DNA of 64,000 bases from Zoroaster sp. YZ-2022 (GCA_029582265.1 CM055823.1:3162001-3226000); one strand, 5' to 3'; counted from the stretch's first letter, positions 13,212-25,258 are shown. Made by a program: numbers and translations. The notes: generated from the sequence alone by a model not told the origin.

Positions 13212-13838
13212 TATAGGGGAAGGTATAACATTGGTAATTACCTGATGACAAAATTACACAGTTATTTTTAGAAAGCTAACTTTATGTAAAGTTGGTAAGA
13301 TACCAATTATATAGGTTGAAATTCTTGCGTCGGGAGATAAACAATTGACTTAATTTTGCCCTACACCGACGTGTGTATAACACTGTATACTCAGTGCTTT
13401 CCGAGTGTCTGTGAAAAAACTACACAGGCGACTCGGGCGGGATTCGAACCCACGACCTCCTACTTACTAGCGCAGACGTCTTAACCTCTCGACCACCGAG
13501 CTTACCCGATGACAATTGGCCGGCTAGAATCCCATTAAATCCAAAGATTGAAATTCTTGCGTCGGGAGATAAACAATTGATTTAATTTTGACCTACACCG
13601 ATTATCCTAAAATATTATTATGTGTTTTTATATCGGAAAAAATATTCGAACAAATTATGTACATTTTCAGAAAGTTGACGTCGCCAACTTTTTGCTCCAA
13701 GTCTTTTCATAAAATATTGTGAATGTTTTTCACACTTTTCTCATGACTTGGACTCCGTATTGAGCTGAAACTTTCACAGATGGATTGTTTTATGTTTCCC
13801 ATGGAAGCAGTTTTGCCAACATTACCAAGTTCTTTCCC
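13212..13838. mobile_element. Degraded AGGGAAGG-type MITE carrying a nested SINE
   Basis: The left end GGGGAAGGTATAACATTGGT and the inverted right end ACTTGGTAATGTTGG / CTTTCCCTTTAA match the TTAA MITE family. The interval is expanded by the SINE at 13317-13600. Confidence 0.5.
13317..13600 (-). mobile_element. tRNA-derived SINE (copy b) with the tail present on both sides
   Basis: The minus-strand tRNA-like head contains a B box (plus-strand GGGATTCGAACCC at about 13439). The tail (GAAATTCTTGCGTCGGGAGA) lies at 13320-13367, and the same 50-bp tail occurs again beyond the head at 13552-13600. The same arrangement is seen at copy c. Confidence 0.65.
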
Positions 13839-14429
13839 TTTAACTGAAATGAATGTCAAAGTACATTATGTGACTAACTAACAAGTATAGTTGTTGGCCC
13901 AGTTAATTGCCCAATGTATCTCTGTAAAGAATTGCCTCCTGGTTCTCTCTTTCCCTCGCCTAATATGAACACAATGGCAGAATAAAGTTGACACCGCTGG
14001 TGTTAATTTAACACCCTAGTTTTTGCAGTGTACGCTATTAGTGAAATAACGGCATGACTTCGGTCAGAAAAATATTGACTGACTCGGGGACTGTACAGGA
14101 ACGGAAATATTATGTGTCTCGCCCACGTGTTTAAATATAGTATACGCCAAGTACAGTCTGTCTCTAGTCTGCTGCGCTTCAGGTGCTAGAATTTCTTTCC
14201 TTTTGACGAAGGCGGCAAAAAAATCGAATCCACGATAGCTCGTCACAATACCGATATCCAAAACGGCATGCGGTGGTTTGCGCCGGTCTACGGGCCATAA
14301 AGTTTAAGGCTTCTAAACACCTCAGTGCTACATATTTGGAGCATATTTCAAACATGAAATCTTTGCAAAGGGTACAGAGAATAAATGTGAAAATGTGGCA
14401 GAATTATGTAATAATAGGGGAAATACTGG

Positions 14430-14615
14430 GGATCCTCATGGGCGGATCCAGAACATTTTTAGGGGGGGCTGAGAATCAAAAACAATTATTTTTCAGTACT
14501 ACAAAGGGTGCCGCCACTTCCTATGCGCAACGGTTAGTACAGTACTAAGTAGGTCACCTCCTTATATGTTTATCCCGCACACTGTGGGAATGGGAGTGCA
14601 TTCTCCCCTCCATAC

Positions 14616-14651
<36 letters not shown>

Positions 14652-14725
14652 CTCTTTTTTAATTTTTTTTTACGATTGTAGGGGGGGGCTACAGCCCCCC
14701 GCCAATGATCCTAGCGGGGGTGAGG
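14430..14725. mobile_element. hAT-like remnant with (TC)n tract
   Basis: GGGCGGATCCAG at about 14440, a G-rich/C-rich interior and a CT microsatellite at 14622-14647 resemble GC-rich hAT MITEs. The right boundary is unclear and no target duplication was identified. Confidence 0.35.
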
Positions 14726-14879
14726 TGCGTTCGCACACGACCACCCTCAGCCGGCCTTCAAGGAGATCATAAACCTTGGCCTAGAATAACAATGTAGCTT
14801 TGAGATTGAAAAATATCGATACAACTATAGACCAGTTTGGTGGGAGTTTGGTGCAATATTGATTGTATTTATATCTGAG

Positions 14880-15730
14880 GTCCACAAAATTTAGCTTGTA
14901 TAAGAAAGATGTATTGCCCATGTTTTCATAAAATATTTCTCAGAATATTGATCAAAATCATGATTTTATAGCAGTAATTAAGCGCCTCAATTAATGAGCG
15001 AGGCTTAGTTTATGTAAAACTTAGATTTGAAGAATGTCATTCTCAAATGTTTTGTTTTTCATTCTACAAGGGGATAATACCTTAACAATGCTCTGATGTA
15101 ACATATGGGAAATCACATGAGAAATACTAACAAAAACACGGGCGATACAGTCTTTAAAGGGACATACATCGTCAAGATCAGATCAGACTTTCAACAGGGC
15201 ATGGAATCGGTGGCCTAGTTTATGATGAACACAGTGACTGAAAATTACTAGGTCATTTATGCAGCAGCAACGGTTATGACCTTATTATAAATATGGGGTA
15301 TTTTTTCAGTCACAGAGTTAATCTTAAATTAGTACCCTGATTCCATGCCCTGTTAATCGTGACAATATCGTCCCTTTAAACTATCTATATATAATATTCA
15401 CAAACGACAAAGTACAACAGCCACACACACTAATGTTCTGTACAGTCTTTTATTTCTTTACTCCAAACGAGGACTTATAAAACTATGATTCCAGTCTTCA
15501 CACGACACATACATAGAAAAGCAATAAATGTTATCAAGTAAAACTCAATATTTGATTAAGGCCAATAAGAATTTGTTTCAATAATTGCATGACGCAAAAC
15601 ACAAACTACTAAAAGTGAAAATTAAATAGTTTGTAGAACAATGTTTGGTCACAGCCATTGGACCATTTAGACACATACATTATTTATAGATGAGCATGAT
15701 GTAGGTCACGTGGTTTTAGTTACATATTCA
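14880..15730. repeat. Dispersed or duplicated segment, paralogous to 40880-41770
   Basis: The order of landmarks is conserved between the two regions: ATTAAGCGCCTCAAT, the TTAA MITE, ATGTTCTGTACAGTCTTTTA, then GAATTTG and ATGACGCAAAACACA. The 41-kb copy has many single-base indels. Confidence 0.75.
15158..15375. mobile_element. TTAA-flanked MITE, AGGGAC ends (copy 1)
   Basis: TTAA flanks AGGGACATACATCGTCAAGA and the inverted end GACAATATCGTCCCT. A second inverted motif CAGGGCATGGAATC lies just inside both ends. Sister copies are at 22914-23245 and 41129-41367. Confidence 0.75.
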
Positions 15731-18180
15731 TGAATTCACTTTCTATCTTTAACCACTTAACAAGATATACAGTATAAAATGTCAATCAATGGACATTATT
15801 TGAGCTCTGAAATTTCCATCAACACAATATGATAATGATATTATATCATGTAATTAGTATAAGGCTATACGAGAATGACATTATATCAATATGAATATTA
15901 ATGATTAAAATTAAAATCCCGGCATATCAGTGAAAATAAATGGTTTGCTTGACAATCTGACACCTATCAAAAATACAATAACATAATGACGTCAAATCAC
16001 GTGTAAGGTTATGACGTCATCAATTATATAAATCAACAGTTCATCGTGGTTCTACAATTTCAGAACAGTTAAAAAATAATGAAATAATCATTATTGTGTA
16101 ATATATTCACTCGAAGGTATAAACTGGATGGGTGTAAATCCCAGGGGATGGGGTATAACAATATTTTGTTGGGGATGGTCCATAGGATCACCCTCACTAA
16201 CCTTTTGGGTCAAGTAAAAACTCCTCGGGAAAATTTGGATTCTCTTATTTGAACATGATTTAGGACTTCCATTGTTATCAAATTATTCAAAGGCTTTGAA
16301 ATTAAAAAAATAATAATAATAAAACATTTTCAGGTGTTGGGGAGGGTTTAGGACTGGATCACGTTCAAGGGGGGGGGGCGGGTCACTGGAATTGGAAATT
16401 TTGAATCATCCATCACACCTTTAACAAATTTACACCACTGATAATTCCTATAAATTGTCGTCTGTATAACAATACTACATGAACCTGGTGTCCACATTAT
16501 CAATGTTCCAATACACACACAAACTTCTATAATGTGTCATCTGTATAACAATACTACATGAACCTGGTGTCCAAATTATCAATGTTCCAATACACACACA
16601 AACTTCTGGAAATTGCCGGTAAAACACAGGTGATCCATCTTTAACATTTTGTAAATTGATAAATAACATATTCAATATAAAAACGATATGATCTTCAATA
16701 TAGATTGTATGGCATTCTGTTAACATTATACATATTCAAACGATAATTTACAGTATTTAGGTTCTGTAGTAATTTGTATTATAAATTAATGTACAACTTT
16801 CCCAAAAATATATTATATATTAAAATAAAAAATATAAATATGAAACAAAAACGTTCAACATACGAGCGAAAATATTTACACAAGTACAGCCAAAAGCCAT
16901 GTGTTTTGATTCTACGAATTCTTCATAAATTCATTGATGCGAATTTCCTTATGTTGGTTTGTTACAATTAAGTTCCATCATTGCTCACAATTCACACTTC
17001 TTTGGCTTTTATTTACTCATTATAGTTTTCAAATATTCATATTATAGAGTTTCCAATGGTAACCAAGGTTGTTTTATGGTTTGATACTGAAATAAACAAT
17101 GTTTATAGTGAAACCAGCTCAGCCCTGATCAGGAACTGTGTACGATCGATCGTTAACACTGAGGGCGCCATACACAAAAAGGGCGAATAATTATTCACAA
17201 TAGTGATTGCGAATGTACATATATAATTATTGCGAATACTAAAGTATTTCTAATATTCAATAAAATATTGTTTTTTACGAGACTGACATAAATGGGCTTC
17301 CATGTACATGGGTGCATCCCACTAAATAGAGCTGTTTATCATAATTTGTATGTCTTCACATTTTCAAAAAAACAACAAACAAACAAACAAACAAAGATTT
17401 GAGGCCGATATATTTTAGGGATTGTGTAAAAATGGTCCAATATCATAACCTGGGGTCCTTGACTTCCAATATCATAACCTGACTTCCAATATCATAACCT
17501 GGGGTCCTTGACTTCCAACTTTGATTATTTTGGATACACTAGGCCCTGAAAAAATTCCCAAATTGATGCTTTTCAGTGTGGGCGTTTTCACTAGTGTAGA
17601 GGGTGTTTTTTTATTGGGATGAGAATAACTCGACGGGCCTCTGGACAATCCACATTAAATTGAGAATAAAATAAAAGGTTAGACATCAATCAATATTTTT
17701 TCATTTGGTTTAACAAATTTTAGGACTTCTAATTATTGAATATTTTGTATTTAGCATTGATTTCTATGAGAGTTTATTTAGTGGGGTGCATAAATCCACA
17801 TTATGCAATTCAATTCAATTCGACATTTATTCCATATTAACATCCTCACTGACAGTTTATATAATATATAATTTTTCTATAGAAATTAATATATATTAGT
17901 TTACAATGTGTATAATGCATATAATTTAGCTACAAAAGCACGAAAAATTGAAAGTAAACATTAAAACATTATTTGATGTCGTAGGGAAAAAATGCACGGG
18001 GTATTATACACTCTAGTATGCACTGTAACTGGACTGTAAATTGGAAGTGCGCCCTCAAGAGTTAGTCCTTATTACACAATATGGCTTCCCATATCATCGT
18101 GAACCATCGTTACGGTGTACAGTACAGCAATAAATAAGTGTTTCAATCAAGTGGAATCGAGTCCATCCTTTATTAGTTTA
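15376..18180. other. Gene-free AT-rich interval downstream of NLR1
   Basis: No exon is supported. It contains a two-copy tandem repeat of about 79 bp at 16459-16607 (ACTACATGAACCTGGTGTCC twice), a short local duplication at 17440-17515 (AATATCATAACCTGGGGTCC), and a TGACGTCA-type palindrome near 16012. Short ORFs are chance. Confidence 0.45.
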
Positions 18181-18320
18181 TCCTTCATAACAACATAACA
18201 ATATGATATGCAGCAGTGTGGAAAGGTAAATAAGTCAGCTGCATTGTTTTGTATATACATAGAGCTTCTTATTGGAGGAGGAAAGTTAGAAACAAGAAAT
18301 CAGAACAATTATCAGGATAA

Positions 18321-18326
18321 TTTATT
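18321..18326 (-). terminator. Candidate polyadenylation signal for NLR1
   Basis: AATAAA on the minus strand, about 190 bp past the NLR1 stop codon. It is the nearest canonical hexamer I see. The real cleavage site is unknown. Confidence 0.4.
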
Positions 18327-18513
18327 CATGTTGCTAACACGCTTACATCAATCCTCAATACGTGATGAGAATACTTTATATATTAATAGGCAAACAGTCA
18401 TCAGCTGTATGCTCTACTGAGATCTCTGGACTTAAAAGACGGTGAACTATAACATACTTCTGTGTGATCTAAGAATAAAGCCACGGATGTGTCCCATTCA
18501 AACGAACAAGTTA

Positions 18514-20978
18514 TCAATATTCAACATAAAATGGGTTTGTCATTTTACTCATGGACTGAATAATAATGATCTCATCATTACTATCCAAGTTGCAACCACG
18601 CAGGTCCAGCACCTGCAGGTGCTTCATGAGACACAAATAACCAGACCACACATTGGCAGACCCTCCTAAGGATGAGTTTCCCCGTAGGTTCAAGTGGGTC
18701 AGGTTGGGCATTTCACTCAATGCATTAGCAATATGTTCAATATCATTGCATACCATTACCAATGAGCAATCAGTCAGGTACAGCACCTTGATGTGCTTCA
18801 TGAGACACAAATAACGAGACCACACATTGGCAGACCCTCCTAAGGATGAGTTTCCCCGTAGGTTCAAGTGGGTCAGGTTGGGCATTTTACTCAATGCATT
18901 AGCAATATGTTCAATATCATTGCATACCAATGAGCAACGACTCAGGTACAGCTTCTTGATGTGTATCATGAGACACAAATAACGAGACCATATTTCGGCC
19001 TTGCCACCCAGTGCTTTGTTACAGTAGAAACTTACATCACACTCACTCTTGCTTTTACTGACATTCTTCATGATGTGTTCCATATCTTCAGGTTGTATGT
19101 TACAATCAACTATAGATAGATATCTTAGGATTTTCAAGTGTTGAATATGAGGAGCCCACTGTGAAGCTGTGCCTCCTAACATTGCATTACCATCAAGCCT
19201 TAATTCATTCAACCGTGTGTTGTCTTTCAAGTACAACATAATTGTCTTCAAATCACTGCCAGACAGTGAACAGTAATGCAGGGTAAGCCTTTGGACGTTT
19301 GTCATGTTACTCAGCGCTAGAGCAAATAAATCCACTGACTCTGTTATGAATATATTATACAATTCAATATGTTCAATTTTACCAAGATAATTCCTACCAA
19401 ACTCTGACTTGCAGACATTTGACATAAAGAACATGAGCGAGTGGAAATCACTATTGGAATCAATGTATATGGTATCTATAACCAGTGACTTGATATACGT
19501 CTCTGAAAGTTTCTCTTTTGACTGACCCTCAAAATAACAATTTATTGCCAACTTGTTTAATATAAATAATTCTAATTCAAGATTTAGGAGTGGAATTAAG
19601 ATTCGGTTCATGTACACTTCATTGTCACCACAACAAAATCGAAGGAGATACTCAAAATCACGGATGTTGTGTATTCCATCACATACGCGATCCAAAATAT
19701 TCTGAAATTGGTTTGGAGGTAGGCTCTGCCAGTATTTTGCAGCACACAATTCCTGCATAGTTTTATGCAGGAATTGTATGCTGTTATGTGATTTGCGATT
19801 CTTTAAAACCCTCTGACTGTTTAGGATTCCTACCTTTAATGCAAGGGCAAGTGTATTCTTCTCAAATGCAGACTCTGGAAATGCAAGTTTTAGTTCTGGG
19901 TCAAGGAGTCCATTCAGTGCTACTTCTCCAATTTTGATCAAAACTTCTGATATTTCTTCGTCAGACTCATCGCCTTTCCTTTTGAATATGTAATCCACTG
20001 CCTCGCTGTATAAGCGTGACATGGTTAATGGAAGTGCTGCATCTTCTCTCCAAATTGCACACATTAATACAAGTAACATTGGACTCCTTGCCAAGTCAGA
20101 AAGAACATCTGATCTTTGAATTGTCTTAATAAGTGCCTTAATAAGTGTCTCACTGTTTCCTGGGAAAAACTTTCTGACATATTCTTCCACATCATCTTTT
20201 GTAAAACCAAGAACCTTTAGGTGTATGCAAGGATTTTGAACCAATGATTTTTTCCTTAATTGCTCAAGATGGGAGGGACGGGTTGTTACACCTATGCAAC
20301 ATGCACGGTATATTTGTCTATTCAGAGCCGTTAGGATTGACCCAAATTCATTTTCGGTGAGAGTTGTTGTTTTCAACTCATCAAAACCATCCAAAAGAAT
20401 CAAAACATCATTAGGTTTTTGGAGGATAAATGAATCCAAAGCTTCTTTTGAAATGTCTACGTCTCGGGCGAGCAGTTGTTGAAAGATTGCCTCAATAAGG
20501 TTTGAGCTTTGGTCTAATGCACACATTTTCAAAACAAATACAAGTTTGTACTTGTTGAGTACATCACTGGAACCAACAGCCCAGTCGTAGGCAATTTTAA
20601 CAAAGAACGTTGACTTCCCTACACCCCCTTTGCCACAGAAAATAAGTCGCTTAATGAGACCGCCATCAATGGAAAATATCTTTTCATATTCAATAGAAAT
20701 CAATGTCTCTGGCTCTTTTTGTGTTCTATCTCCATATGGACTTGTAACTTCCGCTGTACCTCTTCCGCTTTTTTCCAACTGCAATTTTACATAAATGATT
20801 TCGATTTCCATTTCATCATCATCCACAAAAGGATTTATATTCACATAGCTACCTGTCGTTGTGTAGTGTTCTTTCAATGCTGCATTACATTTGTCAGCGG
20901 CAACTTGTGAAGGATCTCTTAACTCTGAACCCATTTGCCGAGAATGGCTTGGTTGATCATCTGTGAGGGGCTTCGTTT
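18514..20978 (-). CDS. NLR1 terminal exon: NACHT plus leucine-rich repeats
   Basis: This large 3' exon encodes a STAND NTPase of the NLR class, a cytosolic pattern-recognition or signalling ATPase. The exon starts at 20978 after a pyrimidine-rich acceptor (TTTTGTTTTTACAG), phase 1, and ends at the TGA before 18514. In the full model (1,167 residues if every upstream exon is used), Walker A GKGGVGKST is at about 462-470, Walker B LILLDGFDEL at 539-548, a sensor-1-like CIGVTTRP near 574, and the NACHT-associated FLHKTMQELCAA at about 749-760. LRRs run from about 880 to the C terminus. The last LRRs come as near-identical 56-58-residue blocks (NLTHLNLRGNSSLGGSANVW twice), one with a two-residue insertion. 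All key nucleotide-binding motifs are present and the frame is open, so the gene looks functional. The ligand is unknown. The hydrophobic N-terminal extension of the raw ORF to 21048 is intron sequence. Confidence 0.9.
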
Positions 20979-21079
20979 CTGTAAAAACAAAATAATTAAA
21001 CATCAATAAAATAAAAAAGGAAAACAATATAGCAATATTTGCTACCAAAAAAGTTCCTACGATTTGTGATGTAGAGCAA

Positions 21080-21360
21080 AATTAAACCAATTGTTTACCA
21101 CCCGACACAAGACTTTCACCAACATATATCCATCTCAGAACCTACTGCTTTTTAGGATTCTAACCAGCCAATTGTCATCAGGCAAGCTCGGTGGTCGAGA
21201 GGTTAGGACGTCTGCATTAGTAAGCAGGAGGTCGTGGGTTCGAATACCGCCCAAATAGCCTGTGAAGTTTTTTCACAGACACTTGGAAAGCACCGAGTAT
21301 ACAGTTCTATACACAGGGCAAAACTAAATAAATTGTTTACCACCCGATGCAAGAATTTCA
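21080..21360 (+). mobile_element. tRNA-derived SINE (copy c) in NLR1 intron
   Basis: The plus-strand head has A-box-like GGTCGAGAGGTTAGG and B box GGGTTCGAATACC near 21236, body TTTTTTCACAGACACTTGG, and tail TTGTTTACCACCCGATGCAA. A second copy of the tail precedes the head at 21080-21120. It lies antisense in the intron before the NACHT exon. Confidence 0.7.
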
Positions 21361-21494
21361 CCAACCTATGTCCTACAATTTGTTATCACTTTTGTTTCCA
21401 GATTATTACAGATCAGGTACAGACATGACTATCATCGTGTACAGAGTATATTAAGTAAATTTATGGAACTTCACAAATTTTAAAGGGAAATTAT

Positions 21495-22312
21495 GTACCA
21501 TTAGTAAACTCAATCATGTGTATAACTCAATTAAGATATATACAAAACAGCTGTCCTAAAGTTTAGTAAACTCAATCATGTGTATAACTCAATTAAGATA
21601 TATACAAAACAGCTGTCCTAAAGTTTAGTAAACTCAATCATGTGTATAACTCAATTAAGATATATACAAAACAGCTGTCCTAAAGTTTAGTAAACTCAAT
21701 CATGTGTATAACTCAATTAAGATATATACAAAACAACTGTCCTTAAGTTGAGTAAACTCACTCTTGTGTATAACTCAATTAAGATATATACAAAACAGCT
21801 GTCCTAAAGTTTAGTAAACTCAATCATGTGTATAACTCAATTAAGATATATACAAAACAGCTGTCCTAAAGTTTAGTAAACTCAATCATGTGTATAACTC
21901 AATTAAGATATATACAAAACAGCTGTCCTAAAGTTTAGTAAACTCAATCATGTGTATAACTCAATTAAGATATATACAAAACAACTGTCCTTAAGTTTAG
22001 TAAACTCAATCATGTGTATAACTCAATTAAGATATATACAAAACAGCTGTCCTTAAGTTTAGTAAACTCAATCATGTGTATAACTCAATTAAGATATATA
22101 CAAAACAGCTGTCCTTAAGTTTAGTAAACTCAATCATGTGTATAACTCAATTAAGATATATACAAAACAGCTGTCCTTAAGTTTAGTAAACTCAATCATG
22201 TGTATAACTCAATTAAGATATATACAAAACAGCTGTCCTAAAATTTAGTAAACTCAATCATGTGTATAACTCAATTAAGATATATACAAAACACCTGTCC
22301 TAAAGTTTCAGC
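21495..22312. repeat. Minisatellite, 62-bp unit, about 13 copies, in NLR1 intron
   Basis: The unit contains TAAACTCAATCATGTGTATA and ACAAAACAGCTGTCC. The period is 62 bp (GTTTAGTAAACTC at 21561 and 21623). Copies are nearly identical, so expansion is recent. It lies between NLR1 exons 22486-22668 and 18514-20978. Confidence 0.97.
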
Positions 22313-22485
22313 TCATGTGATGTAACTGTACACAATAAAAGTTCTAAATTTTAATTTAAAAAAAACCTTAATTCACTGCAAATGACATACACTTTGTACT
22401 GGTGGTTCGATTTTTACAGTCAATAAATGAACAAGTTTACAGTAGAGAATGGAATATTCATAGAACAAATTGTTATTACCATTAC

Positions 22486-22668
22486 CTATCGATGGCTGTG
22501 CCTGATGGATATGGAAAGTTGATTGTGTTACTGGAGCCATAAATATTGGCATGTCGTGACCACTGACATCCAAAGTCGGCACATTAGCCTGTAATGTTAA
22601 CTGCTGAAGTTGTTGTAAACTGCCTGCGTATGGATCCAATGTATGGTGATGACCTGCCCCAAGAGGAT
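22486..22668 (-). CDS. NLR1 exon upstream of the NACHT exon (183 bp)
   Basis: The acceptor (TTGTACATAG) and donor (GATAG|GTAATG) are both consensus. The exon is 183 bp and phase 1 at both ends, so it splices in frame to the cassette exons above and the NACHT exon below. It encodes 61 residues beginning DPLGAGHHHTLDPYAG, with a glutamine/leucine stretch (SLQQLQQLTLQ) and a His/Gln-rich end. It has no CARD, Death or Pyrin fold signature that I can see. It is probably a flexible linker or an uncharacterised effector region. Confidence 0.7.
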
Positions 22669-22913
22669 CTATGTACAAATTGACAGAAAAGAAAACAAAT
22701 ACATTAGGCATACATCTACTTCAATGACCATCAATACAGTTATATAGGAGTACAAATCGGGACCCAATTTGACGTCAATAGCAAAGACACTGGTACTATT
22801 GCATTCGGCTGATTTGCATATGAGATATATCTCCTACATAGTACACTATAACGTTGGGCACCAGTTCCAATACATATTGCTAAATTTAATACAGGAACAG
22901 CACTGGCTATTAA

Positions 22914-23245
22914 AGGTACAATATCGTCATGAGAACAGACTTTTGACAGGGCATGGAATTTGTGTCCTAGTTTTAAGATTAACTCAATGACTGAAAATAA
23001 TACCTCACGAGTGCATGCTGTCCTAGATAACAGGGCGTTTAACCGTTATCATAAATAATGAGCCAGTGGTCAGGTTATCATAAATAATGAGCCAGTGGTC
23101 ACGTTATCATAAATAATGAGCCAGTGGTCACGTTATCTAGGCCAACACGCAATTGTGGGGTATTTTTTTCAGTCACTGACTTCATCTTAAACACCGATTC
23201 CCTGTCCTTTTGAAAGTCTGCTTTCATCATGACGACATTGTCCCT
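22914..23245. mobile_element. TTAA-flanked MITE, AGGGAC ends (copy 2), in NLR1 intron
   Basis: Ends AGGTACAATATCGTCATGAG and inverted GACGACATTGTCCCT lie between TTAA duplications. It contains an internal run of three 28-bp repeats (ATAAATAATGAGCCAGTGGT) at about 23037-23135 that the other copies lack. Confidence 0.75.
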
Positions 23246-23692
23246 TTAACCTAAATTGCTAAAAGATAATTTACTCAGGGCAATTAGTATAATTATATAC
23301 AATCAAAAACAAAATGTCCATTCTTTAGTATTGAAATAGAAATACAGTTGTTATAATAAAAGTCAGAACGCTCTTTTTGGAGCGAATTTTGTCTCAGTCT
23401 TTCCCCTTAATAATCTACTTCATTTTACGACATTACAATCACATACACTAAAAAATGCTTTGTTTTTGACAATTTAGATTTTCTAATTTGTGAAAACATA
23501 ATGTCTCAAGAACCTGCATTGTGTGGACATCTTTTGTTCTCCGGTCCACATAGGGTATGTTACGCTTACTCACACTTCTAAGTAGTGATTGATGGCCATG
23601 ATGTCAGAAGTACGTCTAGATACATTAATGATGATGTGCACCTCCATGCCATATTCACACTATGATTATCAAGCAAACATATCAAACTTTAC

Positions 23693-23752
23693 CTGATGTT
23701 TTCCGCTGTTTTGGTCGGACATCACGATCCTGTGTGACCGATTGGCTAAGAT
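23693..23752 (-). CDS. NLR1 cassette exon, 60 bp (block 1, type E)
   Basis: The acceptor is CCTTTACAG|AT and the donor ATCAG|GTAAAG, phase 1-1. It encodes 20 residues with the core SQSVTQDRDVRPKQRKTS. Its removal or repetition keeps the frame. It is a basic, unstructured-looking linker unit. Confidence 0.7.
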
Positions 23753-23845
23753 CTGTAAAGGAAGGATTCACTATTAGTACAGGTAATTACCAAAAAGTAA
23801 TGAATAGAAATTATGAAATTATGAAATAAATATTTCAAACGTTAC

Positions 23846-23908
23846 CTGATGTTATCCGCTGTTTAGGTCGTACAGGCCGCTGTTCATGTGTGACTGACTG
23901 GCTAAGAT
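23846..23908 (-). CDS. NLR1 cassette exon, 63 bp (block 1, type D)
   Basis: Acceptor CCTTTACAG|AT, donor ATCAG|GTAACG, phase 1-1. It encodes 21 residues, core SQSVTHEQRPVRPKQRITS, clearly homologous to the 60-bp cassette. Confidence 0.7.
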
Positions 23909-24000
23909 CTGTAAAGGAAGGATTCACTATTAGTACAGGTAATTACCAAAAAGTAATGAATAGAAATTATGAAATTTGAAATAAATATTTCAAACGTTAC

Positions 24001-24171
24001 CTGATGTTATCCGCTGTTTAGGTCGTACAGGTTGTACAGGTCGCTGTTCATGTGTGACTGATTGGCACTCAAAGAAATGTTTTAAAGTTGACACTTTACC
24101 GGATGTTACATGTATCTGCTGCTTAGGGCATACAGTAGGATCCTGTGTGACTGACTGGGGCTCGGATGTTT
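24001..24171 (-). CDS. NLR1 cassette exon, 171 bp (block 1, type C)
   Basis: Acceptor ATATCTTCTAG|AA, donor ATCAG|GTAACG, phase 1-1, 57 residues. It carries two core motifs (PQSVTQDPTVCPKQQIHVTS and CQSVTHEQRPVQPVRPKQR). These are joined by a segment that is recognisably a former intron start (GTAAAGTGTCAACTTT), now read through as coding: two ancestral exons fused by intron retention. The frame stays open through it. The inner GTAAAG could still act as an alternative donor. Confidence 0.65.
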
Positions 24172-24256
24172 CTAGAAGATATAGAAAGGTAGGATACGTG
24201 CACCATTAATTACCAAAAATCAATGAAAATAAACCATCAGCAAATTACATGTTCAC

Positions 24257-24373
24257 TATCAAACAAACATTTCAAAGTTGATACTTTAGCCGATGTTATC
24301 CGCTGTTTAGGTCGTACATCAGGATACTGTGTGACTGACTGGCTAGGTCTATGCTGGGATGTTTCTGGACGAT
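24257..24373 (-). CDS. NLR1 cassette exon, 117 bp (block 1, type B)
   Basis: The acceptor CTTCAG|AT is good. At the homologous position of the usual donor the sequence is GGCTAAAG, not GGTAAAG. I therefore place the end at a downstream GATA|GTGAAC, which restores phase 1-1 (39 residues, core SQSVTQYPDVRPKQRITS then AKVSTLKCLFD). That donor is weak, so this exon may be skipped. Confidence 0.5.
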
Positions 24374-24694
24374 CTGAAGAATAGTGGAATTTCTTCGCAG
24401 TGAAAACGCCGTGAAAACGACATGAACTTCTTGTGGTAGTTTTGGGGCAGCTCATTAATTCTCAAGATAGCCATGAATTTGCCCTGAAATCACTGTGAAC
24501 ATTATTGCCAATATCTGAGAGGAAGAGACACCATGAAATTGCCGTGAAATCATGGTGAACTATTATTTCACGGCAAAATGGATTTTCAGGGCATTTTCAG
24601 GGTAAAGTTATTCATAGTGAGATACATTAATGATGATGTGCACCTCCATGCCATATTCACACTATGATTATCAAGCAAACATATCAAACTTTAC

Positions 24695-24754
24695 CTGATG
24701 TTTTCCGCTGTTTTGGTCGGACATCACGATCCTGTGTGACCGATTGGCTAAGAT
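24695..24754 (-). CDS. NLR1 cassette exon, 60 bp (block 2, type E)
   Basis: Duplicate of 23693-23752 with the same splice sites, phase and peptide core. Confidence 0.7.
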
Positions 24755-24847
24755 CTGTAAAGGAAGGATTCACTATTAGTACAGGTAATTACCAAAAAGT
24801 AATGAATAGAAATTATGAAATTATGAAATAAATATTTCAAACGTTAC

Positions 24848-24910
24848 CTGATGTTATCCGCTGTTTAGGTCGTACAGGTCGCTGTTCATGTGTGACTGAC
24901 TGGCTAAGAT
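24848..24910 (-). CDS. NLR1 cassette exon, 63 bp (block 2, type D)
   Basis: Duplicate of 23846-23908. One base differs (GGTCGC against GGCCGC on the plus strand). Splice sites and frame are intact. Confidence 0.7.
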
Positions 24911-25002
24911 CTGTAAAGGAAGGATTCACTATTAGTACAGGTAATTACCAAAAAGTAATGAATAGAAATTATGAAATATGAAATAAATATTTCAAACGTT
25001 AC

Positions 25003-25173
25003 CTGATGTTATCCGCTGTTTAGGTCGTACAGGTTGTACAGGTCGCTGTTCATGTGTGACTGATTGGCACTCAAAGAAATGTTTTAAAGTTGACACTTTA
25101 CCGGATGTTACATGTATCTGCTGCTTAGGCCATACAGTAGGATCCTGTGTGACTGACTGGGGCTGGGATGTTT
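25003..25173 (-). CDS. NLR1 cassette exon, 171 bp (block 2, type C)
   Basis: Duplicate of 24001-24171, again with the read-through former intron. It has Trp in place of Cys in TVWPKQQ and Gln for Glu near the start. The frame is open. Confidence 0.65.
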
Positions 25174-25258
25174 CTAGAAGATATAGAAAGGTAGGATACG
25201 TGCACCATTAATTACCAAAAATCAATGAAAATAAACCATCAGCAAATTACATGTTCAC

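Noticed and set aside
20979..21048. N-terminal membrane-like stretch MVANIAILFSFFILLMFNYF of the raw NLR1 ORF
   Set aside because: It is the T-rich end of an intron read through an AG acceptor at 20979. Phase logic joins upstream exons at 20978. An alternative start is not excluded but is unsupported.
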